A stretch of 64,000 nucleotides of DNA, from NCBI RefSeq assembly GCF_001028135.1, contig NZ_LDNM01000038.1, positions 1 to 64,000 on the forward strand, written 5' to 3'. Shown one piece after another: positions 17,988 to 26,987 of the stretch (positions are counted from its first letter, which is position 1; the number at the start of each line of letters is the position of its first letter). Made by a program: the position numbers and the translations under genes. The notes below the pieces were generated by a model. It was not told where the DNA came from. It made no database searches and was given only the letters and a program-made list of their open reading frames with translations. The stretch comes from Xenorhabdus griffiniae (GTDB taxonomy: Bacteria; Pseudomonadota; Gammaproteobacteria; Enterobacterales; Enterobacteriaceae).

Positions 17988-18175
17988 ATGGCCTCGCGGG
18001 GAGCAAATAAAAGGGAAAGATAATCTTGATTCTAGACAGTATTACGCAACTTAACAAAAGCCACCCATAATTAACCTATTTTAATGATAATATTTACAAA
18101 TATTATCAATTTTATTGATTTTAAAATCTTCTATATGCTTATTCCTGCAATACATAAGCTAATAGAGTCTCCATT

Positions 18176-18676
18176 ATGTCTGAAAATCAACCAGGAAAAC
18201 TGACCAAAGCCTACCCCAATACCACATTAAAATTAATTCCCGGTCTTATATTGGTCGCAGTCCTGACAGCACTCGCTATCTATATCGGAACTATTCCCTG
18301 GTTTATAAATATGGGATTAGGTGTTCTGACGCTTGCCATCTTATTGGGGATGGTTATCGGCAATACACTGTACCCTCCCTTAAAATCCACCTGTGATAGC
18401 GGTATCCATTTCTCCAAACACTATCTACTACGCGCTGGCATCATCCTTTATGGATTCCGTCTGACTTTCCAGCAAATCACAGATGTTGGTGCAACCGGGA
18501 TATTAATTGATACCATCATGCTGGCAATGGCGATGATTGCGTTAGGGTTAACCACCCATATCAGTGCTATTCGCCAGGCTGGGGTTAAACCCATTCTGCT
18601 GGCACTTATTTTGTTTGTCTGGCTAGTCGCGGGAGGATTAATCGTCAATCAAGGCATCCATCATTTATTGCGCTAA
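18176..18676 (+). pseudogene. yeiH: yeiH with a large in-frame internal deletion
   Basis: YeiH is a putative sulfate or related exporter (UPF0324) of about 349 residues with ten or more helices. Here only 166 residues remain. Residues 1-~112 match the normal N-terminus (IPGLILVAVLT... QQITDVGATGILID) and residues ~113-166 match the normal C-terminus (TIMLAMAMIALGLTTHISAIRQAGVKPILLAL). About 180 central residues are missing without a frameshift. It has a start codon and an intact stop but lacks most of the transport core, so I treat it as non-functional, or at most a membrane stub. Upstream regulator yeiE is intact. Confidence 0.85.
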
Positions 18677-18771
18677 TTCAGCATGAAGGAATATTAAATT
18701 GACTTTTGCTGCCAAAATTTTATCAATCAAGTGAACAATGCCATAATGACGAAAACACAGGAGAAAATAAG

Positions 18772-19614
18772 ATGAAATTTATTGGAGCCCATGTGAGTGC
18801 TGCGGGCGGTGTTGATCAGGCCGTGATCCGTGCCCATGAATTAAATGCAACGGCATTTGCCTTGTTCACGAAAAACCAGCGCCAATGGTATGCCCCGCCG
18901 TTATCGACAGAAGTTATTGATCAATTCAAAGCGAACTGTGAACGTTACGGTTATGATAGCCGACAAATTCTCCCTCATGACAGCTACCTAATTAATCTTG
19001 GACATCCTGAAACAGACGGTCTGGAAAAATCCCGGGCAGCGTTCCTTGATGAAATGCAGCGCTGTGAACAGTTAGGCATCGACCTGCTGAATTTCCATCC
19101 GGGCAGCCATCTCAATAAAATTGACACCGATAAGTGCCTCGCCCGTATTGCGGAATCCATTAATATGACTTTGGATAAAACACAAGGTGTCACTGCCGTT
19201 ATCGAAAATACCGCCGGACAGGGCACCAACCTTGGTTTTAAATTCGAACAGCTGGCGGCAATTATCGATGGTGTCGAAGACAAAACCCGAGTTGGAGTCT
19301 GTATTGACACCTGCCACGCTTTTGCAGCTGGTTACGATTTGCGCACTGAAAAAGATTGCGAGGCGACTTTCAAAGCATTCGATGAAATCGTTGGATTCAA
19401 ATATCTTAAGGCCATGCATCTAAACGATGCCAAAAGTGAATTTTCCAGCCGTGTTGACCGACATCACAGCCTTGGTGAAGGCAATATCGGTAAAACACCT
19501 TTTAGCTATATCATGAAAGATGACCGTTTCAATGGTATTCCTCTGGTTCTTGAAACGATCAATCCGGGCATCTGGGTTGAAGAAATTGCCTGGCTAAAAT
19601 CCCAGCAAAGTTAA
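18772..19614 (+). CDS. nfo: Endonuclease IV (AP endonuclease)
   Basis: A 280-aa class II apurinic/apyrimidinic endonuclease (TIM barrel with three zinc ions) that cuts 5' to abasic sites in base-excision repair. The metal ligand motifs are visible: [13 protein letters not shown] at the start, [54 protein letters not shown] and LETINPG. The ATG at 18772 gives the normal N-terminus; an upstream in-frame start at 18706 would add 22 unrelated residues. It follows yeiH as in E. coli. Confidence 0.96.
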   Translation: MKFIGAHVSAAGGVDQAVIRAHELNATAFALFTKNQRQWYAPPLSTEVIDQFKANCERYGYDSRQILPHDSYLINLGHPETDGLEKSRAAFLDEMQRCEQLGIDLLNFHPGSHLNKIDTDKCLARIAESINMTLDKTQGVTAVIENTAGQGTNLGFKFEQLAAIIDGVEDKTRVGVCIDTCHAFAAGYDLRTEKDCEATFKAFDEIVGFKYLKAMHLNDAKSEFSSRVDRHHSLGEGNIGKTPFSYIMKDDRFNGIPLVLETINPGIWVEEIAWLKSQQS

Positions 19615-19627
19615 TTACCTGACTTAA

Positions 19628-20566
19628 TTACCTGACTGAAATTAACTCGATCTTCGCCATCATTGATGCAAGTTCAGTACGGCTTTTAATCCCGACATTC
19701 GGCTGGCTAACCGTAAGCGCAGAAACTGCGGTCGCCAGGCGCAATGTGTGTTCGCTGGATTCTCTCATCAGCAAACCATAGACCAATCCTCCAACCATAG
19801 AATCCCCGGCCCCAACTGTGCTGACTACTGCACAATGTGGTGGTTTTGCCAACCATGAACCAGAGGCATTGACCCATAATGCTCCCTGCTCTCCCAGTGA
19901 AATAACAACGTGGGCGATCCCCCTATTGCGTAATTCATGAGCTGCATCAATAACGCTATCCAATTCCGGCAATGGCCTACCCGCCCAAATCTCCAATTCA
20001 TGGTGATTGGGTTTTATCAGCCAAGGTAATGCCTTAAGGCCAGCAACAAACGCTTCACGGCTACTGTCGAAAATAACGCAGGGACAAGACTGTCGTAATT
20101 GCATCATCCAATCCGCAAATGATTCTGCTGTAATTCCTTCGGGCAAACTACCGCTGACAACAACCATATCGAACTGCCCCAGCCATGTCAGAGAATCACT
20201 GACAAACCGACTCCATTCTTCTTCTGTCACATGAAAACCAGAAAAATTGAAATCTGTCACTTCACCCTGTTTTTCAGTCAACTTGACATTAATCCGCGTT
20301 CGCCCAGAAACGAGATGAAAACGATTTACCATCCTGTTTTCGCTAAAAAACTGCTGAAACCCTCCCTGATTCTCTCGTCCCAGAAAACCACTGACAGTCA
20401 CATCAATACCTAAATCACGCAGTACCTTTGCAACATTGTTTCCTTTACCAGCCGCGTGAAGCCCTGCCGTCTGTACACGGTTAACATGTCCCTTAACAAT
20501 ATCTGGGCATAAGCCAACTAAATCATAAGCTGGATTTAAGGTAATTGTGGCAACTCGACGGCTCAT
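19628..20566 (-). CDS. fruK: 1-phosphofructokinase (orphan)
   Basis: A 312-aa PfkB-family kinase that phosphorylates fructose 1-phosphate. It matches E. coli FruK closely: RVATITLNPAYDLVG, GLHAAGKGNNVAKVLRDLGIDVTVSGFLG, RTRINVKLTEKQGEVTDFNFSGF, and VSTVGAGDSMVGGLVYGLL with the catalytic Asp. In E. coli it is the middle gene of fruBKA. No fruB or fruA is adjacent, so the phosphotransferase that would supply its substrate is missing from this locus. It is convergent with nfo, 13 bases apart. Confidence 0.93.
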   Translation of the reverse strand: MSRRVATITLNPAYDLVGLCPDIVKGHVNRVQTAGLHAAGKGNNVAKVLRDLGIDVTVSGFLGRENQGGFQQFFSENRMVNRFHLVSGRTRINVKLTEKQGEVTDFNFSGFHVTEEEWSRFVSDSLTWLGQFDMVVVSGSLPEGITAESFADWMMQLRQSCPCVIFDSSREAFVAGLKALPWLIKPNHHELEIWAGRPLPELDSVIDAAHELRNRGIAHVVISLGEQGALWVNASGSWLAKPPHCAVVSTVGAGDSMVGGLVYGLLMRESSEHTLRLATAVSALTVSQPNVGIKSRTELASMMAKIELISVR

Positions 20567-20819
20567 CTTGCCCGGTATCTCCTGAATAAACAGTCATAAG
20601 TAATATTAAGTTTTATCTGTTATTTATAACATCAAAATTGAATCGTTTCAGTTAAAATTACTGCCCAATTGATCATTGTGTTAATGCCATCTAAAAGTAA
20701 GATATGCAACGGCATAATTTCTTGCGATTCGTGAAATCTATTGCGCAAATTAATACCGGACTCCCTTCTGGCAGGTTTTCTCAGATACCTGTCCTACCTT
20801 TGTATATATTTTCTTAATT

Positions 20820-20870
20820 ATTTGTTTACACATATAATTTATTTATGTATCGTTGCGCTAGTACAAGGTA
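20820..20870 (+). promoter_or_regulatory. Candidate mtr promoter with weak TrpR/TyrR half-sites
   Basis: A TATAAT -10 lies at 20833-20838. A TGTAAA half TyrR box (minus strand, in TTGTTTACA) overlaps it, and GCTAGTAC just downstream resembles a TrpR operator half-site. Each is only one half of the known symmetrical site, so this is suggestive only. Confidence 0.3.
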
Positions 20871-20893
20871 ACATCATTCATCAGGGAGTCTAT

Positions 20894-22138
20894 ATGTCCA
20901 TTGAGGTAACGCAAAATTTGAAACGCCCCTCTATATTTGGTGGCGCTATGATCATTGCCGGTACTGCTGTCGGCGCAGGTATGTTTTCCATTCCGATTGT
21001 CACATCAGGTGTCTGGTTTACAGGATCAATCATTTTGCTGTTATATACCTGTGCATGTATGTATTTCTCTGGTCTGATGATTCTGGAAGCCAATATGAAT
21101 TACCCTGCTGGCTCCAGTTTCCATACGGTCACTAAGGATTTGTTAGGCAGAGGCTGGAGTACCCTTAATGATTTATCCATCACCTTCGTTCTGTATATCT
21201 TAACTTATGCTTATATTTCAGCAGGTGGTTCAATATTCTCTCACAATATCGAGAACATTATTCCGCTACCTCAATCAATATCTGGATTATGCTTTGCCTT
21301 TATCGTTGCCTTTATTGTTTGGGTATCGACTAAAGCAGTCGATCGCTTAAGCACTATCTTGATAGGCGGCATGGTCATTACCTTTATTATGTCTGTCGGT
21401 GGTATGTTTACCGAAGTTAAGCCAACCATCTTATTTGATCAAGCTAATACCCATTCAGACTATTTACCCTATGCTTTAATCTCGTTACCTTATTTATTAG
21501 CCTCATTTGGTTTTCACGGCAACGTTCCAGGGCTGGTTAAGTATTATAATAAAGACAGTAAAGCCGTCACACACAGCTTGCTATATGGGGCATTGATAAC
21601 ATTAGCGATTTACATTTTATGGCAGTATGTTATTCAGGGGAATATTCCGCGTGAAGCCTTCAAACAAATCATTGCTGATGGCGGTAATATCGGTAACTTA
21701 TTGCAACAGATAGATAAAACCTCTGATAATACAACAATGGGCCAACTCTTAAATGCCTTTTCATATATGGCTTTGGCGAGTTCTTTCTTAGGTGTATCAT
21801 TAGGATTATTTGACTATCTGGCAGACTATTTTAAATTTGATGACACTGGCAAAGGTCGTTTTAAAACAGCACTGATTACATTCGTTCCCCCGACTGCATT
21901 GTCACTGATTTTTCCAAACGGTTTCCTCTATGCCATCGGTTTTGCTGGCCTGGCAGCAACCATCTGGGCAGTTATTGTTCCGGCTTTAATGGCCCGAGCA
22001 AGCCGTAAATGCTTTCCGACATCCAGCTATCAGGCTCCGGGCGGTAATTTTTTGATTGTCTTTGTTATCCTATTCGGTTTGATAAATGCGCTAGCACACA
22101 TTCTCTCTTTGTTTGATTTGTTGCCAGTTTATCGTTAA
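20894..22138 (+). CDS. mtr: Tryptophan permease Mtr (HAAAP family)
   Basis: A 414-aa, 11-helix aromatic amino-acid permease. It follows E. coli Mtr along its length: [112 protein letters not shown] and FPNGFLYAIGFAGLAATIWAVIVPALMARASRK. This separates it from the tyrosine permease at 54.8 kb. The ATG at 20894 has GGGAG upstream and begins where E. coli Mtr does. Confidence 0.92.
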   Translation: MSIEVTQNLKRPSIFGGAMIIAGTAVGAGMFSIPIVTSGVWFTGSIILLLYTCACMYFSGLMILEANMNYPAGSSFHTVTKDLLGRGWSTLNDLSITFVLYILTYAYISAGGSIFSHNIENIIPLPQSISGLCFAFIVAFIVWVSTKAVDRLSTILIGGMVITFIMSVGGMFTEVKPTILFDQANTHSDYLPYALISLPYLLASFGFHGNVPGLVKYYNKDSKAVTHSLLYGALITLAIYILWQYVIQGNIPREAFKQIIADGGNIGNLLQQIDKTSDNTTMGQLLNAFSYMALASSFLGVSLGLFDYLADYFKFDDTGKGRFKTALITFVPPTALSLIFPNGFLYAIGFAGLAATIWAVIVPALMARASRKCFPTSSYQAPGGNFLIVFVILFGLINALAHILSLFDLLPVYR

Positions 22139-22268
22139 TGTTTTCCTGCCACCCCAGTATTTTTACTGGGGCATTCATTCACCTCTTGCCTAATAGACCA
22201 ACTGCGAGTAATTTTGTCGCCACTTCAATATTCATTCCACTATTTCCTTGTTTCTACGGAAGGTATCT

Positions 22269-22841
22269 ATGGCTAAAGCCAATGAAATTAAGCGCGGCGC
22301 TGCAATCAGCTACAATGGAAAGCTATTATTAGTTAAAGACATCGATATTCAATCGCCCAGCGCACGTGGTGCCAGCACGCTATATAAGATGCGGTTTACT
22401 GATATTCGTACTGGTCAGAAAGTGGAAGAACGTTTCAAAGGTGATGACATTCTTGAAACCATCACATTGACCCGCCGTAGCGTAAGTTTTTCCTATATTG
22501 ATGGTGATGAATATATCTTTATGGATGACGAAGATTTCACCCCTTATCACTTCAAAAAAGATCAAATCGAAGAAGAACTGCTATTTATTCCCGAAGAAGG
22601 TTTACCAGGCATGCAGGTCCTGACAATGGATGAGCAATTGTTAGCGCTTGAATTGCCGCAGACTGTTGATATGGTCATTGAAGAAACATCACCAGGTATT
22701 AGGGGGGCATCAGCGAGTGCTCGCACTAAACCGGCGAAAATGAGTACAGGATTGACTATTCAAGTTCCCGAATACTTGAGTTCGGGTGAAAAAATCCGCA
22801 TTCATATTGCAGAGCGTCGCTATATGGGACGTTGTGACTAA
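22269..22841 (+). CDS. yeiP: Elongation factor P-like protein
   Basis: A 190-aa EF-P paralogue with three domains. The N-terminal KOW-like domain reads [42 protein letters not shown]; the tip loop carries R (SARGAST) in place of the modified lysine of EF-P. Two OB domains follow. It assists ribosomes stalled on difficult sequences. Length is the same as in E. coli. The ATG at 22269 follows GGAAGG at normal spacing. Confidence 0.94.
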   Translation: MAKANEIKRGAAISYNGKLLLVKDIDIQSPSARGASTLYKMRFTDIRTGQKVEERFKGDDILETITLTRRSVSFSYIDGDEYIFMDDEDFTPYHFKKDQIEEELLFIPEEGLPGMQVLTMDEQLLALELPQTVDMVIEETSPGIRGASASARTKPAKMSTGLTIQVPEYLSSGEKIRIHIAERRYMGRCD

Positions 22842-22857
22842 TTCTTTATCCTTAAAT

Positions 22858-22907
22858 ATGAGTTGCTCTTTTGACGAGAATAACACTTGATGCAAAGAGC
22901 AACTCAT
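22858..22907. terminator. Hairpin between yeiP and the pilin-like gene
   Basis: A perfect 14-bp stem ATGAGTTGCTCTTT/AAAGAGCAACTCAT with a 22-base loop between two convergent genes. There is no long T tract, so termination may be partial or Rho-assisted. Confidence 0.55.
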
Positions 22908-22918
22908 CGTCTTTGAAG

Positions 22919-23230
22919 TTAGAAGTAATCCACATTAACAATTGCCACACGTTTCTGATTATCAGTCCACTTCACGCTGGAAACCCCTATGTTGCCAGGA
23001 AGCATGACACCGCCTTTCGTTTTGTGAGTTGAAATGATTTGTTTAACAGTGAGATTTTTACCTAATCGATAGCAAGAGATATTGGCTTGAGTGTTTGATA
23101 TCACAACTTGACATCCTGGATCAACAATCGCACCTGAAAACCGAATGACTCCTCCTTTAGATTCGGCATATCCATAAGAAAGCCATGAAACCAATAAACA
23201 ACTCATTAACAGCTTAAGATAATTTTTCAT
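22919..23230 (-). CDS. Small exported pilin-like protein A
   Basis: A 103-aa protein with a clear signal peptide (MKNYLKLLMSCLLVSWLSYGYA). The mature part begins GGVIRFSGAIVDPGCQV, like the N-terminal strand of chaperone-usher pilins, but the two cysteines (C40, C53) are only 13 residues apart and the chain ends in an alternating AIVNVDYF strand. It is much shorter than true fimbrial subunits (about 160-180 aa). No chaperone or usher gene is adjacent. The related gene at 23511-23846 has the same Cys spacing. Function is unknown; secreted or surface-associated is inferred from the signal sequence. Confidence 0.65.
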   Translation of the reverse strand: MKNYLKLLMSCLLVSWLSYGYAESKGGVIRFSGAIVDPGCQVVISNTQANISCYRLGKNLTVKQIISTHKTKGGVMLPGNIGVSSVKWTDNQKRVAIVNVDYF

Positions 23231-23510
23231 GGTTACCTCACTTTCGTTTTTCCATTAACTAAAACTCAGCTACCTTTTATTCCTTCATCCCCATAATAAC
23301 TATTTCACGTAAGAAAAATACGACATTGAGAACTTTTATTGATAAATATCAAAAGTCATTTTTTAATTAAAAATAAGCACACTGTTTTGTTGATTAATGA
23401 ATAAAACTGTTATTAACAATAAGTATTTGAACTAAATCACAAATAAATTTATTGGTTTTATTTTATAATATTTAGCTAAAATAAATAACTATTATACTTT
23501 TATGTAACAT

Positions 23511-23846
23511 CTAATGATAAGTTATAGTCACAATACCCAATTCCTTATTTTTTCCAACCCATTTTATTTCTTCTGTTCCAATATGTTTTACCATAGATAC
23601 TGGTGACTTACTATCCTTTTGATATTCTATGTTTTTTTCTTTAATTAACTGTTTGCCATTATACCAGCAGACCATTTCAGTATGCTCTTTATCCCAACTA
23701 AATTGGCATGGAGACTCAACGATAGTTCCATGAAAGTAAATAGTTCCAGAACTGGAGGAGGATGAAGAATTCACCATTACAGGATAATAAGATAAAGACA
23801 TGAACAAAAAAGTTGTCATTTTTCGTAACATTCGCAACATAAGCAT
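23511..23846 (-). CDS. Small exported pilin-like protein B (paralogue)
   Basis: A 111-aa product with a hydrophobic signal-like N-terminus, a run of seven serines, then GTIYFHGTIVESPCQF. C47 and C60 are spaced exactly as in protein A, and the tail pattern IGTEEIKWVGKNKELGIVTITYH aligns with IGVSSVKWTDNQKRVAIVNVDYF. The two genes are thus diverged tandem copies in the same orientation, 280 AT-rich bases apart. The start may be the ATG at 23846 or an internal one a few codons later. No function is known. Confidence 0.6.
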   Translation of the reverse strand: MLMLRMLRKMTTFLFMSLSYYPVMVNSSSSSSSGTIYFHGTIVESPCQFSWDKEHTEMVCWYNGKQLIKEKNIEYQKDSKSPVSMVKHIGTEEIKWVGKNKELGIVTITYH

Positions 23847-24310
23847 TCAACCTCCACAACAAGTATTATTATCTTTTTTCAACTTTAGCCCGCGCCAATT
23901 TGAAAACCAGATAATGGTGTAACGCTTTGCTATATAACGATATAACGTCAAATGAAACTTTTTCTTTATACCTTTTATTAATTTTAACCACAATTCGATA
24001 TAATATTCTAATAAATTAGAATATTATAAAATCAATTGATAGTTATTTAATAATAGTCAGGTGCTGACATTGCATCAAATATATATTATCGGTACTGCCG
24101 TGGGGATTTAGCTATTTTTTCGATATCATAAAACTATTTACACATTTGACAACAATAAAGTTTAGCGATGAACTATACAAATATACTGATATAACCACAC
24201 CTTAACCACAGTATCTGATGGTGATTACGCTTTCTCATAAATTTTGTTATAGTCCTTTCCTCGGTTAATTTGTCTACCAAACTCCACTTTACGTGTTAAA
24301 TAGGTATCTC
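23847..24310. other. AT-rich spacer upstream of lpxT
   Basis: About 460 bases of very AT-rich DNA between the divergent pilin-like gene B and lpxT. I see no ORF with a credible SD and no RNA family. It presumably holds both promoters. Confidence 0.5.
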
Positions 24311-25015
24311 ATGACTCGCAGTCACCCGTTCGCTATATTTATTCTCAATATCCTTGGTATTGCCCTGTTCCTCTCATGGTACTTGCCTGAGAATCACGGC
24401 TTTTGGTTCCATATTGATTCCGCTATCTTTTATTTTTTTAATGAAAAATTATTACCCGATTCGAAATTTTCCCTATTTGTCGCTATCGTGAATATTAGGG
24501 CATTCGATGTCATATCACTTTTATGCATGGGCTTACTTTATTACAGTGCATTTCACAAACAGGATCACGCTGGCAAGCGCAGACTTTTCATGATTGGTTT
24601 AGTGATGCTTATCTCTGCCGTTATCATTAATCAAATAGGTCATCAAATCCCCGTCAGCCGCCCAAGTCCAACGCTGACATTTGAAAATGTTAATCGCATA
24701 AACGAAGTAACCCGTTGGCATACAAAAGATTCCTCCAAAGACAGTTTCCCTGGTGATCACGGTTTAATGCTCTTAATTTTCAGCAGCTTCATTCTGCGTT
24801 ATATCTCCCGCAGTGCATTCTGCATTGCTCTACTGATTATGGTCGCTTTTGCTCTTCCCCGTATTATGGCAGGTGCTCACTGGTTTACAGATATCGCAGT
24901 AGGCTCTTTATCTTTAACATTGATAGGCATGAGCTGGATATTGCTAACCCCATTGAGTGATATTATAGCAACATGGTTAGACAAGAAATTACCGCATATT
25001 AGACGCGATAATTAA
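24311..25015 (+). CDS. lpxT: Lipid A 1-diphosphate synthase (PAP2 family)
   Basis: A 234-aa inner-membrane phosphotransferase that adds a phosphate to lipid A from undecaprenyl diphosphate. Six hydrophobic helices and the PAP2 signature are present: KxxxxxxRP region PVSRPSPTLTF, SFPGDHGLMLLIFS with the catalytic His, and PRIMAGAHWFTDIAVG. The ATG at 24311 aligns with the E. coli LpxT start; a GTG at 24293 is also in frame. It lies upstream of mepS, as in E. coli. Confidence 0.9.
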   Translation: MTRSHPFAIFILNILGIALFLSWYLPENHGFWFHIDSAIFYFFNEKLLPDSKFSLFVAIVNIRAFDVISLLCMGLLYYSAFHKQDHAGKRRLFMIGLVMLISAVIINQIGHQIPVSRPSPTLTFENVNRINEVTRWHTKDSSKDSFPGDHGLMLLIFSSFILRYISRSAFCIALLIMVAFALPRIMAGAHWFTDIAVGSLSLTLIGMSWILLTPLSDIIATWLDKKLPHIRRDN

Positions 25016-25022
25016 AATCATA

Positions 25023-25055
25023 ATATTGAGGAGATAGCTGTTATCTCCTCAATAT
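25023..25055 (+). terminator. Hairpin after lpxT
   Basis: A perfect 14-bp stem ATATTGAGGAGATA/TATCTCCTCAATAT just past the lpxT stop. The following bases are not a clean T tract. The rest of 25056-25359 is AT-rich and holds the mepS promoter, with no gene seen. Confidence 0.5.
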
Positions 25056-25359
25056 CATCTCATATTTATTAAAACAGTATAAAATAGCAACAAATCATTC
25101 TAACCTATTAGTTCCTAATCTGATTTTTTGTAAAGAACTCTTTTTGTCTCTCGCTTTTTACTCATGATTTCAGTAATCTTTCCTGCGTCCTGTTTATTAA
25201 AATAACATGTTTTGTAAAGATAATAATAAAATGTGTTGCTTCGCACACTTTATGGACAGAAAATTTGTTAATTCACCCTATTCTGACTAGGCTTTAGAAC
25301 ATTTAGTGTTTTCATGGTGGTGATAAGTCACGTTAAGGACTGCAAGGAAAAATCAATAA

Positions 25360-25947
25360 ATGGTTAAATCTAAACCAACACTGAGATACATCTTGCGGCT
25401 GATACCCGCAATTATAGCGGCAGTAACACTGACCGCATGTAGTTCACCAGATTCTAACCTACGCAATAAACACACTGAGACGCATGCAGTAAACACTGGA
25501 AAACATTATTTACTGCAAGCATCTCAGGATGAATTTGAAACGCTAGTCAACAAATTAGATATCAAGTCTAAGATACTCAATCAATACGCTGACTGGAAAG
25601 GTGTAGCCTATCGGCTTGGTGGAAATACCAAACGGGGTATCGATTGTTCTGCTTTTGTGCAACGTACTTTTCATGATCAATTTGGTATGGAGTTACCACG
25701 TTCCACCTCAGAACAACAAAATATAGGACAAACCGTCAGTCGCTCTAAATTGCGGGCGGGTGATCTGGTATTGTTTAAGACAGGGGTTCGCAGGCGTCAT
25801 GTCGGTATCTACATTGGCAATAATCAATTTGTTCATGCTTCAACCAGTAATGGGGTTATCGTTTCCAAATTGACCGATACTTACTGGAGTAAACGCTACT
25901 ATGGTGCAAGGCGAGTGTTATCAGATAACATAAAAACCTCGGTTTGA
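25360..25947 (+). CDS. mepS: Murein DD-endopeptidase MepS (NlpC/P60 lipoprotein)
   Basis: A 195-aa outer-membrane lipoprotein that cuts the D-Ala-mDAP cross-links of peptidoglycan so new strands can be inserted. The lipobox LTAC places the acylated Cys at residue 27. The NlpC/P60 domain carries catalytic Cys96 (GIDCSAFVQ), His147 (RRHVGIYIG) and a third polar site His159 (QFVHAST). Length and order are as in E. coli Spr. It is monocistronic with its own terminator. Confidence 0.95.
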   Translation: MVKSKPTLRYILRLIPAIIAAVTLTACSSPDSNLRNKHTETHAVNTGKHYLLQASQDEFETLVNKLDIKSKILNQYADWKGVAYRLGGNTKRGIDCSAFVQRTFHDQFGMELPRSTSEQQNIGQTVSRSKLRAGDLVLFKTGVRRRHVGIYIGNNQFVHASTSNGVIVSKLTDTYWSKRYYGARRVLSDNIKTSV

Positions 25948-25993
25948 CCGACACCTAACGTGTTTTATTACTGAATTTTCCCTTGCAGACATT

Positions 25994-26024
25994 AAAAAAC
26001 GCTTCCGTTTAAGAAGCGTTTTTT
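25994..26024 (+). terminator. mepS terminator
   Basis: AAAAAACGCTTC and GAAGCGTTTTTT form a 12-bp stem with a 7-base loop, a strong Rho-independent terminator that works in both directions between mepS and yejG. Confidence 0.9.
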
Positions 26025-26038
26025 GTCAATGGGTAAAA

Positions 26039-26383
26039 TCATAGTGGATACAGCGCAGTTATATTTTCTGCAATTGCAGCGCCTAACGTCTTTAAACGAC
26101 ATATCACTGCACTCTCATCTTCCTTAGCAAAAAACAAACAGGGTTCTCCTTCCCATCTAATCACAGCACTCGGTATCTGCATATCAGCAATAGACTGATT
26201 TATAACATGCAAAATTTCCCGTGCTGCTTCGCCTTCGTGGCTTAATAATTTCAGCCCCATCAGGCTATTTCCTGAATCTGTTTCTTCTGCTGGTAAAATC
26301 TCAACTTTTGTACCAACGAAGCCAGTTGACCACCGATAACTTTGCGGCAGTCTGTGTACTACCGAAAGTTGGATATTATTCAC
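26039..26383 (-). CDS. yejG: YejG family protein
   Basis: A 114-aa soluble protein matching E. coli YejG in length and sequence (QLSVVHRLPQSYRWSTGFVGTKVE, EGEPCLFF, CRLKTLGAAIAE). No biochemical function is established that I know of. The start is GTG at 26383, with AGGA seven bases upstream. Its convergent partner mepS shares the terminator. Confidence 0.88.
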   Translation of the reverse strand: MNNIQLSVVHRLPQSYRWSTGFVGTKVEILPAEETDSGNSLMGLKLLSHEGEAAREILHVINQSIADMQIPSAVIRWEGEPCLFFAKEDESAVICRLKTLGAAIAENITALYPL

Positions 26384-26987
26384 GTATCATTCCTATCAGA
26401 AACAACATTAATACATCTAACCACCAGCTGTAGATTATCGATTCGTCAAAACCGAATAACCATTCAACAAAAAAGTAAATAAAAGGTTAAAATAAAAATT
26501 GGGTTATCGCACTTACTTCACTTCCTACTTCACGAAAAGTGCGACTCAGCTCGCATTTTATATATATTTATACTGTTTAGGTAAAAAATTCAACTTATTT
26601 TTATGCAAAACAGCAACCTTTAATTCAATATTTATTTACATATTTGTTTCTTTCAAACGTTATCGAGTGCCAATAAAACCACAATCGTTTTATTTACAAT
26701 AGGTTAAATAATGACAATCCTATAACCTTTCATAGTCATAAAGTTATCATGGAAAATTAACAAAAAATCAACACCCCGGCACTAACTGGCTATGATAATA
26801 TTAAAAATTTCCTATATTTTTTGATGATTACTCGATAATTCCTGTTTATCAGGTTAATCAATAACCCTCTAAAGGTTCAGCGTTCTCTAGGCAAAACAAA
26901 AGGCCATCCCATATCGGCAGATGGCCCCTAAAAGTATTTTATGTCTGAGCGTGATTGCTTTCAAAATATGACTATTTATAATGCTGA
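26384..26987. other. AT-rich spacer between yejG and bcr
   Basis: About 600 bases. The yejG promoter should be at the left end and the bcr terminator is at the right. A 67-codon open frame at 26499-26702 has a low-complexity, Phe/Tyr-rich product and no SD, so I do not call it. No RNA family is recognised. Confidence 0.5.
26895..26926 (-). terminator. bcr terminator
   Basis: GGCCATC/GATGGCC stem followed on the minus strand by TTTTGTTTT, about 60 bases after the bcr stop. Confidence 0.75.

Noticed and set aside
26499..26702. A 67-codon open frame in the yejG-bcr gap
   Set aside because: No SD, no promoter and low-complexity composition in AT-rich DNA.
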